Assembly: GCA_025765615.1 (NCBI GenBank)
Contig: JAIVFJ010000213.1
Location: 1 to 64,000, forward strand
Origin: Zopfochytrium polystomum
Taxonomy: Eukaryota > Chytridiomycota > Chytridiomycetes > Chytridiales > Chytridiaceae
Length of the DNA stretch: 64,000 nt
Reading direction: 5' to 3'
The position numbers and the translations under genes are program-made. Under the pieces are notes generated by a model. That model saw only the letters and a list, made by a program, of their open reading frames with translations. It made no database searches and was not told the DNA's origin. Positions 34,028-44,441 of this stretch are shown here, piece by piece. Each line of letters opens with the position of its first letter. Position 1 is the stretch's first letter.

Positions 34028-35061
34028 GCTGAAGTCCTTCGCGATTAGGGACGACTTTTCATGGTGTTTCGGTTTATGTGAATTAAGGATCAATCGCTAT
34101 CATTCCCTTGTCGCTGCTGCTTTCCTCAACTGCTCTCGCCTTGATCGTGTCGATGTCTTCTCCGCAGCGAATTCGTCGACGACAACGGAAAAAGATTGAG
34201 ACCACCGTTTTTACACATGTCATGACATCGGTCAGAAGACGTTCGTCAGCATCAGTGGGAGGGAAGTGAGGCAACGGGTGTCGGAATCCGTCAAGCTAAA
34301 AAGGCTCTTGTCGCGGGGTGCCAGGGACTCGCTGACAGGTCGCAACGCGTTCCCGCGCTCATTGTGACTCGACGTGAATGTTGTTACCTTTATTGTGGGG
34401 AGGTAGCAAGCAGAGGTCTGCACCGTGAGGGGAGTTCCATGGTTCGGTTGCCAGTAAACCTCGCGTTCAATAGTATATTGCTGGGCGCTTCCTTTTTTTT
34501 TTTTTTTTTTTTTCTCGTTGATTGGTTTGAACTCGCAACAAACACCAATGTGGATTAGTATTAGTATTTAATCTGCTCGCGCATACAAAAGCGCCGCTCT
34601 CTGTGCAGCTACGATGAAGATGACGATGAAGACGCTGATGGTGACGCTGTCGCCACAATCGGCGGAGAATCGGACATGCTTGCTCAGTTGGACTTCTCTC
34701 AACTCGTGATGAGCGTCCATTCGGCTCAGCTCACGACGGCGGTTGCGGGTTTGTCGGCCCCGTCGTTGAAACACCAACCCGACGAGTTCAACTTCACCAG
34801 AAGGAGCCGTCGCCGAGCGTTGCGGTGCGATCCAACAGGCCGCTGAACAGCCCACACCCCCTTTTCTCCGGACTGAGGGGCCGTCGCCCTGCACAAACGA
34901 CGCAAAAGGCTCCCAGCGCCGGCTTTAAAGGCCGAGGCGGTGATAATAGTCTTTCAAGCCGCACAATACGGTGGCGAGAGCATTTTTTTTTTTGACAGTA
35001 ATTTTGGATCGATGTTTCATTATGTGCTTCTCCTCGTTCAACTGACTCCCACCGAACTTCT
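34028..35061. other. Intergenic region
   Basis: Contains a 21-base T run (34493-34513). Short open frames on the minus strand at 34570-34890 show no recognisable features. No gene is called. Confidence 0.45.
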
Positions 35062-36168
35062 CTATTCGAGCAAATCGCACCGGCTCTTCCAAACGCGGGC
35101 TTGTCTGCGCCACCACCGTTGGATCCAGTGACTTCTCAACGATAATGCCTTACTGTTAACAAAGTCCTCAAATGCTCGCTGATGCTCAGGCTGGCCTTCC
35201 AGCCACTGCTCAAACAGTCCGCTTTCTGCCCACCACTCAAGGGATTCCACGTCGTCCAAACTTGTATCCTGAAAGTAGTTCGGATTCCAGTCGACGACCA
35301 ATCCACTTTCTAACCACCACTGCAAGCTTCTTGTTGCAGAGGCACAGACGGCGCTTCTGATAGACACTCCAGTGTAGCGGAGTTCGAAGCCGCTGTTCTT
35401 CCACCACTCGAGAACTTCAACTTCCTCAAGCTTGCTGGCGTCATCCATTGCCTCTGCACCGTACTTGAAATCAAGTTAACTGTCTTTCCACCACTGCAGC
35501 GCCCGAACTGAGCCAGCGACCGATGCGCTCCACACTGCACGTTCATCGTACTTCAGGGGTAGGCCACTGTCCCTCCACCACTGCAGCACGTCGATGAGAC
35601 CCTTTCCACTTGCGTCCGTCATTGCGCGAATGCTGTACTTCAATTTGAGCCCACTTTCTTCCCACCACTGCAGCACGATTGGATGCCCATCGCGGCTGGC
35701 ATCGTCCATTGCAAAGTTGTTGTACTTGACGGGTAGCCCACTGTCTTTCCACCACTGCAGCAGGTCGATTCGCCCTCCCGCGCTGGCATACTGCATCGCC
35801 ATCTCGGAGTATCTCATTTCCAGCCCACTGTCCCTCCACCACTGGAGGATCTCGACGCTCATAACGCGGTCAAAGAAGCCGCCATTGTGCCAGCGCACCA
35901 ACCGGTCCCTCGGAAGATTCTGCAACAAGAAATCCAGGAGGCTGACGGAGCCGATGCCGCTCAAATCCCGGCGAAGTTTTTGAAAGTCCAGCGCCTGGAG
36001 TTGAGGCAGGCGAAAGAGCGTGGCGATTTTGAAGCGAGCGCGCGAGCCGTGGGTGTACGAGTGAATCGTGGTCGTGACAATGGAGGGAAGCCATCGTGGT
36101 CGACGTGATTGTGCCAGCGGTAAAGGGGAGTTGGCGATCGCTTTGGGGTAGTCTTTGGCGTCCGACAT
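35062..36168 (-). pseudogene. LQWW ankyrin-like repeat protein with an in-frame stop
   Basis: Starts MSDAKDYPKAIANS (36168). An N-terminal region of about 100 residues leads into eight tandem 29-residue units of the form (V/I)LQWWKDSGLPLKYDERAM, each with two helices. A TAA at about 35476-35478 falls in unit five (LQWWKDS-stop-LDFKYG), where the other units have a Gly; the same frame then continues through three more units to a stop at 35062. Either the gene is inactivated, yielding a 230-residue truncated product, or there is a sequence error (two bases differ from GGA). Such repeats form solenoids for protein binding. Its upstream region has the ATTAGCTAAT module. Confidence 0.7.
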
Positions 36169-36368
36169 GTCGCTTTCTGCCAGCTCGTTGGGGAGACTGT
36201 GCCGAGATCGTTCTTCGTTTTATTTTGAGGGCGCAGTCATGCAACAGTGAGAAAAGAAACGACCGCGCAACGCGCAACAGCGGCGTCCACAACAATCAAG
36301 AAACAGCGCAGCTGACGGGCCAAACTCGAAGATAAGTGGTCTCGTGCCGGCGTTAAGCGAAACATGTC

Positions 36369-36455
36369 ATTAGCTAATGAAGCCAACGGTGCCAAGTGAT
36401 CAAGGGTCTTGTTACAGCAAATAGGTGCTTCTTTGACAATGCGTTCGCGGCAAAA
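36369..36455 (-). promoter_or_regulatory. Shared upstream module, copy 1
   Basis: Palindrome ATTAGCTAAT (36369-36378) followed by GAAGCC, GTGCCAAG (36388-36395) and TTCGCGGCAAA (36444-36454). The same three elements in the same order recur at 45334-45379 and 47965-48010. It lies about 200 bp upstream of the minus-strand repeat-protein gene. Confidence 0.45.
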
Positions 36456-36724
36456 AAAATGGTAAGTCAAGGTTGGCCGTCCCACGCTCATCATCACTTG
36501 TTGTACATCATCTGCGCCGATGTAACGCCAAGTTCATTCCACGAAGCGTCGGTTTGTCGCGCCTGGCAGATCCACCTTGGCTGTTCGGAGGACCACAAAA
36601 AAAAGAACCAAAAAAAACAAAAAAAAACATGAAACAAAGTAGAAGAAGGGGGGGCACGGGGAAGGGGAGGAGGGGGGAGGGGAATTCGGGTTCGCTGCGC
36701 GTTTGTTTACGAGGAAACCTCCAC

Positions 36725-36766
36725 CCCACCACCACCCACCCACCCACCCACCCACCCACCCACCGC
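36725..36766. repeat. (CACC/CCCA)n microsatellite
   Basis: Simple repeat of CCAC/CCCA units. No coding sense. Confidence 0.85.
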
Positions 36767-36928
36767 CCGACCCACCGGGAACTGGAAAATTGGACATTGG
36801 AGACAACGGATAAAGCCTTCCCTTTCCTCCGTCCGACGCTGTGATGTCATTATTCATTGGTCTGACAAGTCAGTCAAAGCGTGCAAAATGGCAAATGGCT
36901 GGCGGGTGAGTGGGTGGGTTCAAAGTGA

Positions 36929-36977
36929 CACACACACACACACACACACACTCACACACACACACACACACACACAT
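36929..36977. repeat. (CA)n microsatellite
   Basis: CA repeat with one CTC interruption, about 145 bp upstream of the nitrilase-like gene. A short TGCC repeat follows at 37049-37074. Confidence 0.9.
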
Positions 36978-37120
36978 GCATGTGACCGGGTGGTTTCAAC
37001 ACCGCGCCACACCTGTCCGAACATGGAAGCAAGCAAGCACACAGTGTCTGCCTGCCTCCCTGCCTGCCTGCCTTTCCTCTTCAAAAATCAAGCACCACAT
37101 TCCAGTTCTTCATCACCACC

Positions 37121-39760
37121 ATGGCGTCGCTCCCCCAGCAGCCGCCACCGCCGCCGCCGCCTTCGCCGCCGTCGTCGGAGTCGGAGTCGGCGTCGGAGTC
37201 GTCACGGGGCTGGTGGTGGTGGTCGTGGGGTGGCCCCTTGACCGCCCCCAACACCATCACCGCCACCAGCGACCACAGCCATAGTACTAGTAGTGGCGAG
37301 ACCGTCTCCGGCAAATTACCCTCCACCACCAGCACCACTCGCGCGGGACCACTGCACGCCAACGACTACGGCGACGACGACGACGACGACGACGACTCCA
37401 CTTACGACCCGTCGCCATCCTCGTCGTCGCGGGACGTGGCCATCAATGTAGATCCTTCCGACTCCAGCGACGGCGACGACGGCGACAGCGCCGACGACAG
37501 CGTAAGCCAGTTGACGGCCCGGGCCTTTGTATCCACGCGCCTGCATGGCAGCCTCGCAGCCGTTCTCATTTCGACCGTCTTTGGCCTCGGCTTTGCGCGC
37601 GTCGCCATCCTCCCCGTCGTCGCCCTCGCCGGCGCCATCGTCTACACCCGTCTCGCGCTTCTGCGACTCGACGACGACAACAACAAGAGCAACTCCACCA
37701 CCGGCAACGACCCCCTAGCCTTCACCACCCCTCTCCTCACGCAGGCTGCCGCGCGCAGGCTGGCGGCCCTGCACGCGGCTCTGTCCGCCGGCATCGGCCT
37801 GTCGCTGTACGAGGCGCCAGCAGAGTCTCAGCCGCCGCTGTCCGCTGGCGCAGACTATGTAGTCGCGCTGGCGCTCCTCGGCGCCCTGTACGCGCTGGTC
37901 GTCGTCGCCGTCCTCGTCCTCGCGTCCTCCACCACCACCGCCGCTACCACCACCGCTTTTCATGACCGCGGCGCGGCCGTCGCCGCGCTGGCGCTGCCCA
38001 CGCTCTGGGCGGCCGCGTGGCGCGTGTTTGGCTCGGACGCGTCGCCGACGGGCGGCTGGGGCAACTGGGGCGCCGTGGTGGCCCTCGGGCGCGGCGCAGT
38101 CGACGGGTGGGGCGCGGCTGGCGCGCTCGCGGGCCCGGCCGCCGCCGACGTCGTGCTGGCGCTACTGGCGCAGGCGGCGGCCGACGCCGTGCTATTTCTA
38201 GGCACACCGGCGGGCGGTCGGCAGCGGCGTGGGCGCCGCGACGCGCTTGCAGCGGTGCGGGCGGGGCTGCGTGCGCAGGGGCTGACGCCGGCGGCGCGGT
38301 GGTTCACGCTACGCGCCGCAGCTGCCGCGGTGGTGGCGGTCACCGCGTACGGTGTGTGGTCGCAGACGACGGCGGCGACCGCCGGTCCGACGGTGTCCGT
38401 CGCGTGCGTGGCGCCGACGGACGCCGCGGCGTCGGCGGACCCTGGGGCGCGGGTGGCTGCGCTGCTCAAAGCGTCTGCGACGGCTGCGGCGCGCGGTGGA
38501 AAGGTGGTGCTGTGGTCCGAGGCGGCCGTCGAGCTCCCGACGGCGGCCGCGTTCGCGGCGCTTTACGACGGCGCGCGGCAGCTGTCCGCGCGGCAAAACG
38601 TCGTCCTCGGAATCACGTACGCCGCGCCGGCTCCCAGCGAACGTCCAGGGCTGCTTCACAACGTGGTGGCCCTGGTCGCGCCAGCCGCCGCCGGTACCAA
38701 CGCGACCGTCGTGTGGGAGTACCGCAAGACGCACCTCGTGTTTATCGCAGAGTCGCACCGCTTCGCCCCGGGGAACGGCACGGTGCCGGCCGCGGTCGTG
38801 CACGTGCCCGTCGCCGTCGACTCGGACGAGGCCGCCGACGCGGCCGCCGCCTCTGCCTCCGAAACTTCCATTAACACCAACAACAACAAAAAGCGCCCGC
38901 ACACGCCTCCCTCCGCGGCCGTTGCGGTCGCGGGCGTGATCTGCCACGACCTGGACTACGTGCACTTTATGCGGACGCGCGCCGGTGGGGCGCTTGCTGC
39001 GGCTGCAGCTGCATCGGTAGCGGGGGAGTTGGGCCCGGCGTCGTCGGGGCGGCTGCTTCTAGCGCCGGCAAAGACGTGGTCTCAGCGGGCGGGGGCGAGC
39101 CACGTCGCGACGACGCGGCAGCGGGCGGCGGAGCTCGGGGCGGCGGTGCTGCGGTGCGACGCGGGCGGCGGGGTGTCGGCGGCAGTCGAGGCGCGCGCGG
39201 GGCGCGTGCGGTACGAGTACCATGACCACGGGCACGCGGGCGCGGTGTCGACGGCGGCAGCAGCGCCGGCCGCGCTGGCACACGTGCAGTTTGTGGTGGA
39301 CCTGGCGGTCGGCGGGGTCGGACGGACTCGGACGGCGTACGGGTGGCTCGGGGATTGGGGTGTCGTGGCGGTTGCCGTTGCCGGGGCGGCGGTGGGGTGG
39401 CGGTTGTGGCCCAGGGGGAGAGTGCGGCGAGAGCGGCTGCGCGGAGCGGCCGCCGACGAAGATGGCCCGGAGGTGCAGGAGGAGGCGCGGGCGATGGGCT
39501 CGTGGTGGCGGGCGGCAGCGACGGATGCGGTCGGCTGGGCACACGGGCTCGCGGCAAACGTTGCCGCTGGAATCGGGACGGGCGAAGAGGGCGTCCGCGA
39601 GCGGCAGCCGCTCTTGCGGGGTGCTGGGTCCTCTGGTGGTGCTGCTGCTGGAGCCACAGAGTCCTCGCGTGGCAAAAAGAATGTCGTCGGAAAGCGAGTC
39701 GGCGAGGTGGCCGGCCGTCGGTCGGACATCGAGTCCGATAATCACGGCTCGCGAAAGTGA
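37121..39760 (+). CDS. Membrane nitrilase-superfamily protein, apolipoprotein N-acyltransferase-like
   Basis: One uninterrupted exon of 879 codons, very GC-rich. The N-terminus is Pro/Ser-rich and acidic (residues 1-125). Residues about 140-420 contain several hydrophobic segments (AAVLISTVFGLGFARVAIL, YVVALALLGALYALVVVAVL and others), as in the membrane part of Lnt. The second half is a carbon-nitrogen hydrolase domain: catalytic Glu in KVVLWSEAAVELP, Lys in WEYRKTHLVF and the nucleophile Cys in GVICHDLDYVHF. A final hydrophobic segment (VVAVAVAGAAVGWRLW) precedes a basic tail. Bacterial Lnt transfers an acyl chain to lipoproteins; the substrate in a fungus is unknown. The presence of all three catalytic residues argues for an active enzyme. 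The Ala-rich composition reflects base composition. Confidence 0.75.
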   Translation: MASLPQQPPPPPPPSPPSSESESASESSRGWWWWSWGGPLTAPNTITATSDHSHSTSSGETVSGKLPSTTSTTRAGPLHANDYGDDDDDDDDSTYDPSPSSSSRDVAINVDPSDSSDGDDGDSADDSVSQLTARAFVSTRLHGSLAAVLISTVFGLGFARVAILPVVALAGAIVYTRLALLRLDDDNNKSNSTTGNDPLAFTTPLLTQAAARRLAALHAALSAGIGLSLYEAPAESQPPLSAGADYVVALALLGALYALVVVAVLVLASSTTTAATTTAFHDRGAAVAALALPTLWAAAWRVFGSDASPTGGWGNWGAVVALGRGAVDGWGAAGALAGPAAADVVLALLAQAAADAVLFLGTPAGGRQRRGRRDALAAVRAGLRAQGLTPAARWFTLRAAAAAVVAVTAYGVWSQTTAATAGPTVSVACVAPTDAAASADPGARVAALLKASATAAARGGKVVLWSEAAVELPTAAAFAALYDGARQLSARQNVVLGITYAAPAPSERPGLLHNVVALVAPAAAGTNATVVWEYRKTHLVFIAESHRFAPGNGTVPAAVVHVPVAVDSDEAADAAAASASETSINTNNNKKRPHTPPSAAVAVAGVICHDLDYVHFMRTRAGGALAAAAAASVAGELGPASSGRLLLAPAKTWSQRAGASHVATTRQRAAELGAAVLRCDAGGGVSAAVEARAGRVRYEYHDHGHAGAVSTAAAAPAALAHVQFVVDLAVGGVGRTRTAYGWLGDWGVVAVAVAGAAVGWRLWPRGRVRRERLRGAAADEDGPEVQEEARAMGSWWRAAATDAVGWAHGLAANVAAGIGTGEEGVRERQPLLRGAGSSGGAAAGATESSRGKKNVVGKRVGEVAGRRSDIESDNHGSRK

Positions 39761-40011
39761 TGCTGCTCCCTCTTTCTCTGTCTCTGTGTCTCCTTCATTC
39801 AGTTCCCCTTCCCAACTGTTCTGTCTCACTCACGCTCTGCCTCCAATCCACTCATTCCAGGAGGATCCATAGCATCTGCAGGTCAAAAATACACCGTACC
39901 CGTAAAAGAAAAAGAGAATGCAAAACGAAAAAAAGGACTTCAGTGTGGCCGATAAAACTGCCAAAGGCACTTTGATTCGTGTTGTGGTACTGACTTTGAC
40001 GGTCCCAGCCT
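39761..40011. other. 3' region and intergenic stretch
   Basis: No gene is seen. It ends where the 120-bp dispersed repeat begins. Confidence 0.5.
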
Positions 40012-40138
40012 TGCCTTCATATCCAAAAATACCAATGACTCGCTTGACAGCCATCAAATTCTGTGTTGAAGCGGAAACTGAACGGAGAATGCTATTCTAA
40101 TTCCCTCGTTTTTCATGGCAATGGGGATAGTGGCGCGG
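40012..40138 (+). repeat. 120-bp dispersed repeat, copy B
   Basis: Nearly identical to 1-128 in the same orientation. Followed directly by a fragment of the cysteine-rich family, as in copy A. Confidence 0.85.
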
Positions 40139-40149
40139 GCACAACAAGC

Positions 40150-40403
40150 ACCAGCGGATGGTGTCGATCAACCCGGAGGTGCACTGCCCGCATATTGGGT
40201 ACCACATCGGGTACAGCAGCGGCATGTGCGCCGAGGACAACTGCGGGCCGGCGGGGTTCCCCGAGGAGTTTGCTGTCCCGGAGAACGTAGCAGTGGCGTT
40301 GCGGGCCGGCGCGGCGGGTTCGAACGCGACTGTGCTGGCCAATGAATTTCAAGTGCAAGTTCCCCACGGTGTGTGCGGAGATTCAATATGGAGGAACGCT
40401 TGA
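40150..40403 (+). pseudogene. 3' fragment of the eight-cysteine secreted family
   Basis: Encodes the C-terminal fifth of the family: MVSINPEVHCPHIGY, MCAEDNCGPAG, AVPENVAVALRAGAAGSNAT and the end region near VPHGVC. It carries a four-residue duplication (HIGYHIGY) and a changed C-terminus. All upstream family sequence is absent. Copy A at 190-385 carries the preceding part of the gene, so the two fragments overlap only slightly. Confidence 0.75.
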
Positions 40404-40687
40404 AAAATGTAGAGAGGGCGGGTGGAACAAAGTTACAGGGGGCTACGTAAATTTGGAGTAGGAGAAAATCGGCATCTCGATTGAAAGCGACGCGTTTCAG
40501 GTCGGAATCCGCGTCCCGCACTCTTCATGGTTATCGCTTCCCATGCCCTTCCCCCCCACCCCGTTCCAGTGAAAGCAATCGATTTAAAAACGAAACAATC
40601 TTTGAAGCGCATGGAGCCGGCCGCAAACAGTTTCGCAGTTGAAGATCCTGCTCATGAGGTGAAGGCAAACCAGAGCTCCCAAAAAAA
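40404..40687. other. Intergenic stretch
   Basis: No gene is seen. The last 20 bases belong to the duplicated 3' flank of the BTB-like gene (compare 6785-6803). Confidence 0.5.
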
Positions 40688-42317
40688 CTAACCCATTAAC
40701 GGGTATATAACAACACAAATTGTAGAAAGAAATTCTTTGTAGTTGCCACAGCTGGAGCTCTCCTCGCACGAATCCAATCGACAAGGCCAACGAACAAATT
40801 CCAGGCGTTTTGCCGACTCCACGCCAAAATCAAAATTAAAGACCTGCTGTGGGACTCGCTGAAGCGCAGCAGGGTGGTATACAGCGGTAGAGGCATCGTG
40901 CTGTGGTAGTGTGGACACGTCCCCAAATACAATTGATCCACGTTCCGCCAAGTCTCCAGGTGCTGCCTCGCGTGGAAAGTCGTCGCTGAGCTTCAGGTAT
41001 CTTGTGGATAGGTAATTTTCTCTGTCTGGATCGTAAAAGTAGCAACCTCTGTTTTTCAGAAATCGGTCAAGCAGCCAAAGTAGCCAATGTCCAAGTCACC
41101 AAGAAGGAAAAAAATTACCTTCCATGGTTCCCACCTTTGTCAGCCAAATCCATCCTTCTGAAATAAACATTTTGCAGTCCAAACAGCTTGTCCAGCACTG
41201 TGCGAGTCTTTGTCCAGGCTTCCTTCTCAATTACAATGTCAGATACAAGGCATGCTTGCGGTGCAAATTCAAACTCAGGAACTTCGTCCCAACAGACATT
41301 CTTCCATTTCTTCATAAGCTCCTCTGCAGCTTCTGCCATCTCGTCAACTCGAAAAAATGAATTCAGTGCCTCCTGCAGTTCTGGGGTCGCAATCAGAGCC
41401 ACCGGTTCTGGCGTTGAAGATGTGTCTGAGGATGTCGAACAGGTGCTATGGTTGTCTTGATCAGAGCAACTACTTTCCTCTTGTTCCGGGCGGTGGGGAT
41501 GTTCGCTTTGCCCGTCTTGGTCCTGAAGCTCAGTGTGATGTTCTTCTTCGGTTTGCCCAGCCATCTTTGATTCAGTGAAAGTATCCGCCATTCTTCCGAC
41601 TGGCAGCGGCCATATCGCGTTGAACTCCTTGATCATTGATATCCAGCTCCCCGTCGTTTCCGCAGCCTCCTTCTGCGCACGCTCGATCTGCTGCAGCGCT
41701 GGCCCCATGCGTTGTAGTGCGGCCCTGCCGTTTGCTGTCCAGGCAAACACGGAAAACGACCAACATGGGTCAAACGGCGACGGGATGCCAAGAAACTGCA
41801 AATCGTGATTGATGCGAGCCGGCGAAAGCTCGCCTGCCTCTTCGAGGTCATGGTCGCCGTCTTCGTTGCCGCTCGACTCACAGACGTCTACGGCCTCGAC
41901 GAGCCTGCCAAGGAAAGTGCGGGCAGAAAGGAGAACGTTCGTTGCGAATCCGAGGTGCAACGGGACGTGCCATTCGTCCTGAGCCATGTCGTAAAGGGGC
42001 AGAACGGCGCGGCGGAAGACGACTGGGGAGCAGTCGGGAAGGCGGATCAAGTGAGGATCGCGGAACTGGAGGATGCGGTGCGTTCGATCGTGGAGGAGCG
42101 TGCCCGGAAAGGCGGAAAAGGTGGATGCGGGCAGCTCGAACATGGTTCCCCCGTCGTCGCTCTCTCCATCACCGTGGCCTACAATGATGGTGAACATCGG
42201 GTCAACCGCGTTGTTGGATTTGTCGGTCTGTGTCATGGGCGGCTGTGTAGTCGGAGTGGTGGGGTCGACTGGGCTGTTGGAACCGGCGGCTTGCACGATG
42301 GTTGTCTGTGTGGACAT
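40688..42317 (-). CDS. BTB/POZ-like protein, paralogue B
   Basis: Exons 42317-41119 and 41048-40688 with a 70-bp intron (GTAATT...CAG) at exactly the position used in paralogue A. The N-terminus (MSTQTTIVQAAGSNS) differs from A; similarity begins at FTIIVGHGD and runs through MFELPASTFSAFP, LLHDRTHRILQFRDPHLIRL, SPVVFRRAVLPLYD, the long conserved SPARINHDLQFLGIPSPFDP, and to the last residue. The acidic, Ser-rich middle is more variable, with an insertion/deletion difference. Exon junction, 3' flank and the neighbouring cysteine-rich fragment are all shared with the 6.8-kb copy. An ATG six codons further upstream (42335) is possible. Adaptor function inferred from the fold only. Confidence 0.65.
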
Positions 42318-42873
42318 GACGTTGGAACCCAGCATGACGGGGAGGTGTGGGAGCTCAAGGATCTGGGTTTGTCAGAAAAACGACTCCCCGCCGCTCAATT
42401 TATGTTTTCGCTTTGTGCCGCGACGCGATCCATGGGAGGAGGTAGGAATCGGAGCACACAACGGAGAATGAAGCCAGCTAGTGGCTCCTTTGTTTCTGCG
42501 AAATCCTCGCCCCGTGATCCTGAGGTGTCACAACGCATCGTTTTCCTCGCTCAGTCGTTTCCTCAATTTCTCGCCTTATTCCTTTCCGTGCTTTCCTTGG
42601 TTGCTCTCCTCTCCGCAGATCCCTCGGTCAGCCTGCTCACCCTCAGACGTCCCTCGCTTTCGCACTTTGATCCCGGCGCGTCGGTACGGCTGGAAGTTCT
42701 CCTGAGGTGAGTATCTTCCAAACCTGTCTGCTTGGAGCGTACTGCCCAGCAAACCCTCTTCACATGAACAGTCCAAACGGCAAAAACGATGGAAAGAGAC
42801 TAAAAGGCGGCGGGCTCATGTTTTCTTGTCGTGATTTTCACGGTCGTCGTCGGCCAGACGGCGACGACGAGGG
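42318..42873. other. Intergenic stretch between inverted BTB-like copies
   Basis: No gene is seen. It separates the minus-strand paralogue B from the plus-strand truncated copy. Confidence 0.45.
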
Positions 42874-43100
42874 AACCGATTTCCAAGTGCCGGCATCCAC
42901 CTTTTCCGCCTTTCCGGGCACCGTCCTCCACGACCGAACGCACCGCATCCTCCAGTTCCGCGATCCTCACTTGATCGACTGCTCCCCAGTCGCCTTCCAC
43001 CGCGTCGTCCTGCCCTTCTACGACACAGCTGAGCGCAGTCCCCTCGCCGTTTGACCCACGTTGGTCGTTTCCCGTGTTTGCATGGACTGGGAAAGCGCCT
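42874..43100 (+). pseudogene. Truncated third copy of the BTB-like gene
   Basis: On the plus strand, FQVPASTFSAFPGTVLHDRTHRILQ (only the first 20 residues are diagnostic) and RVVLPFYDTAER match the paralogues. An internal deletion then joins it directly to the segment PFDPRWSFPVFAWTG in another frame, skipping about 70 residues. Everything downstream is missing. It is inverted relative to its neighbour at 40688-42317. Confidence 0.75.
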
Positions 43101-43230
43101 TTTCACTGACCGTTGGTCGTTTTCATCCATCGCTCGCGATTGTTCCATCCGCGGCACGACGACAATTTTCTTCTTCGCAACAGCAATATATACACTCAGT
43201 GCACAAATAAGTTGCCGCACAGTGAGTGAC

Positions 43231-43291
43231 ATAATAATAATAATAATAATAATGATAATAATAATAATAATGATAATAATAATAATAATAA
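43231..43291. repeat. (ATA)n microsatellite
   Basis: ATA/ATG trinucleotide repeat, about 20 units with two interruptions. Confidence 0.95.
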
Positions 43292-43430
43292 ACATGTTTC
43301 TTTTCGTCTCTTCTTCATTTGCTTCCGTGGAGGCTTCCAACTCTCTCTTTTTATAGTTCTGGGTGTAACTGGTAGATGAGGGAATGTGAGATTGTTGCAT
43401 TTCTTGGTGATGATTCTTCCCCGCAAAACT

Positions 43431-43669
43431 GCCCCTTTGGGTGTTCCAAAACGAATGGTTCCATCATGGCTTTCTCCTCCTGCAGCAAGGAATGAATTTT
43501 TGGCTATTCTAACATCATTGTGAATATACAACCATCTCGGCATCCAGACGACAAAATGTGCTGATTCCATGCAAGTGATGGAATGAGCCGGGTGCCCTTT
43601 CATTGTACGAATTTTCTTCATCGATTGAACATTTGACGCTTGAAGTTCCAACGGATAAGTGAGACCCAA
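43431..43669 (-). pseudogene. WD40-repeat fragment
   Basis: The minus strand encodes SMKKIRTMKGHPAHSITCM and, after a stretch that may be a 45-bp intron (43515-43560), LAAGGESHDGTIRFGTPKGA. GHSIT...SHDGTIRF is the signature of a WD40 blade (GH...SxDxTIxxW, with Trp replaced by Gly). Only one blade is visible, and nothing similar is found on either side. A relic or an isolated exon. Confidence 0.4.
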
Positions 43670-44441
43670 CCTGAATCCATCTCATTTTTTTTAGTCCGCC
43701 AGCGCAGCAACTCAGTGCCCCCAACCGCATCTCTCTTTCCTTTTTTCTTTGCACATTTATGTTGCTTTCTTTGGAAAGGACGAAAACAATATTAATACAA
43801 CCTCACTGTTTTACACTCGCGTTTACTGTGCTCCTTTGTTCGCGTCGTCATCACCCTCCCGCCGTCGCGAACGCGCTTGCCACACTCGTCCCATATCCCC
43901 ATCCCGTACGACGCGTCGTTTGCCCTGGAATCGCGCGAGGGCTTCCCTCCCTCTTTCACTCCTTCACTGTTTAATAAAAAAAAAACAAAGAAAATGGAAA
44001 AAAAATAACGAGACTGGAAAAACAATTAGGCCGACTCGTGATTTTTTTTCTTTGGTTCCGACTTTTCACTTGGGAAAGGCTCGAGCCCGCTTATTCCATC
44101 GGAGACGGCGAGAAATCAGGCGCAGCCTGGTCTCCGAGTCCAAGACACTTACCAGGGACTCGCTTGACGTCCAAAGTTTACGTGTGTTCAAGCGAAACTG
44201 AAGCTACTAGTGAAAGAGGAGAAATAAAATGTGACACGAGGAGCGCAGATGGGCAGCGGAGCGAACTTTCATGCAGTGCAAGGGACAAGGGGTTGGAGTG
44301 GGAACATACAGCGATACAGCCAAAAGAATTAAGAAAAAATATTTTTGCTGCGGTGCTTTGTGGGAACGTATGTAGAGTGATAAGACCAAGCGAACGAAAA
44401 AATTGAGTTTTGCGATGGTGCTTTACAAAGGATGAACCGAC
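43670..44441. other. Intergenic region
   Basis: No gene is seen. From about 44033 on, the sequence resembles 46800-47100, the 3' flank of the second copy of the secreted-protein gene. Confidence 0.5.

Noticed and set aside
36900..37080. Tandem repeats before the nitrilase-like gene as a CRISPR-like array
   Set aside because: The repeats are CA, CACC and TGCC microsatellites without spacers; the window is eukaryotic.
37960..39829. Several long open frames on both strands across the nitrilase-like gene
   Set aside because: They are Arg/Pro/Ala-rich shadows of a very GC-rich gene; the plus-strand frame carries the Glu/Lys/Cys catalytic residues.
41805..42710. Plus-strand frame of 301 codons over the BTB-like gene
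   Set aside because: It is antisense to the conserved BTB-like coding sequence, and the equivalent frame in the other paralogue is different.
43196..43400. Poly-Leu or poly-Ile peptide at the ATA repeat
   Set aside because: It is the translated microsatellite, not a membrane segment of a gene.
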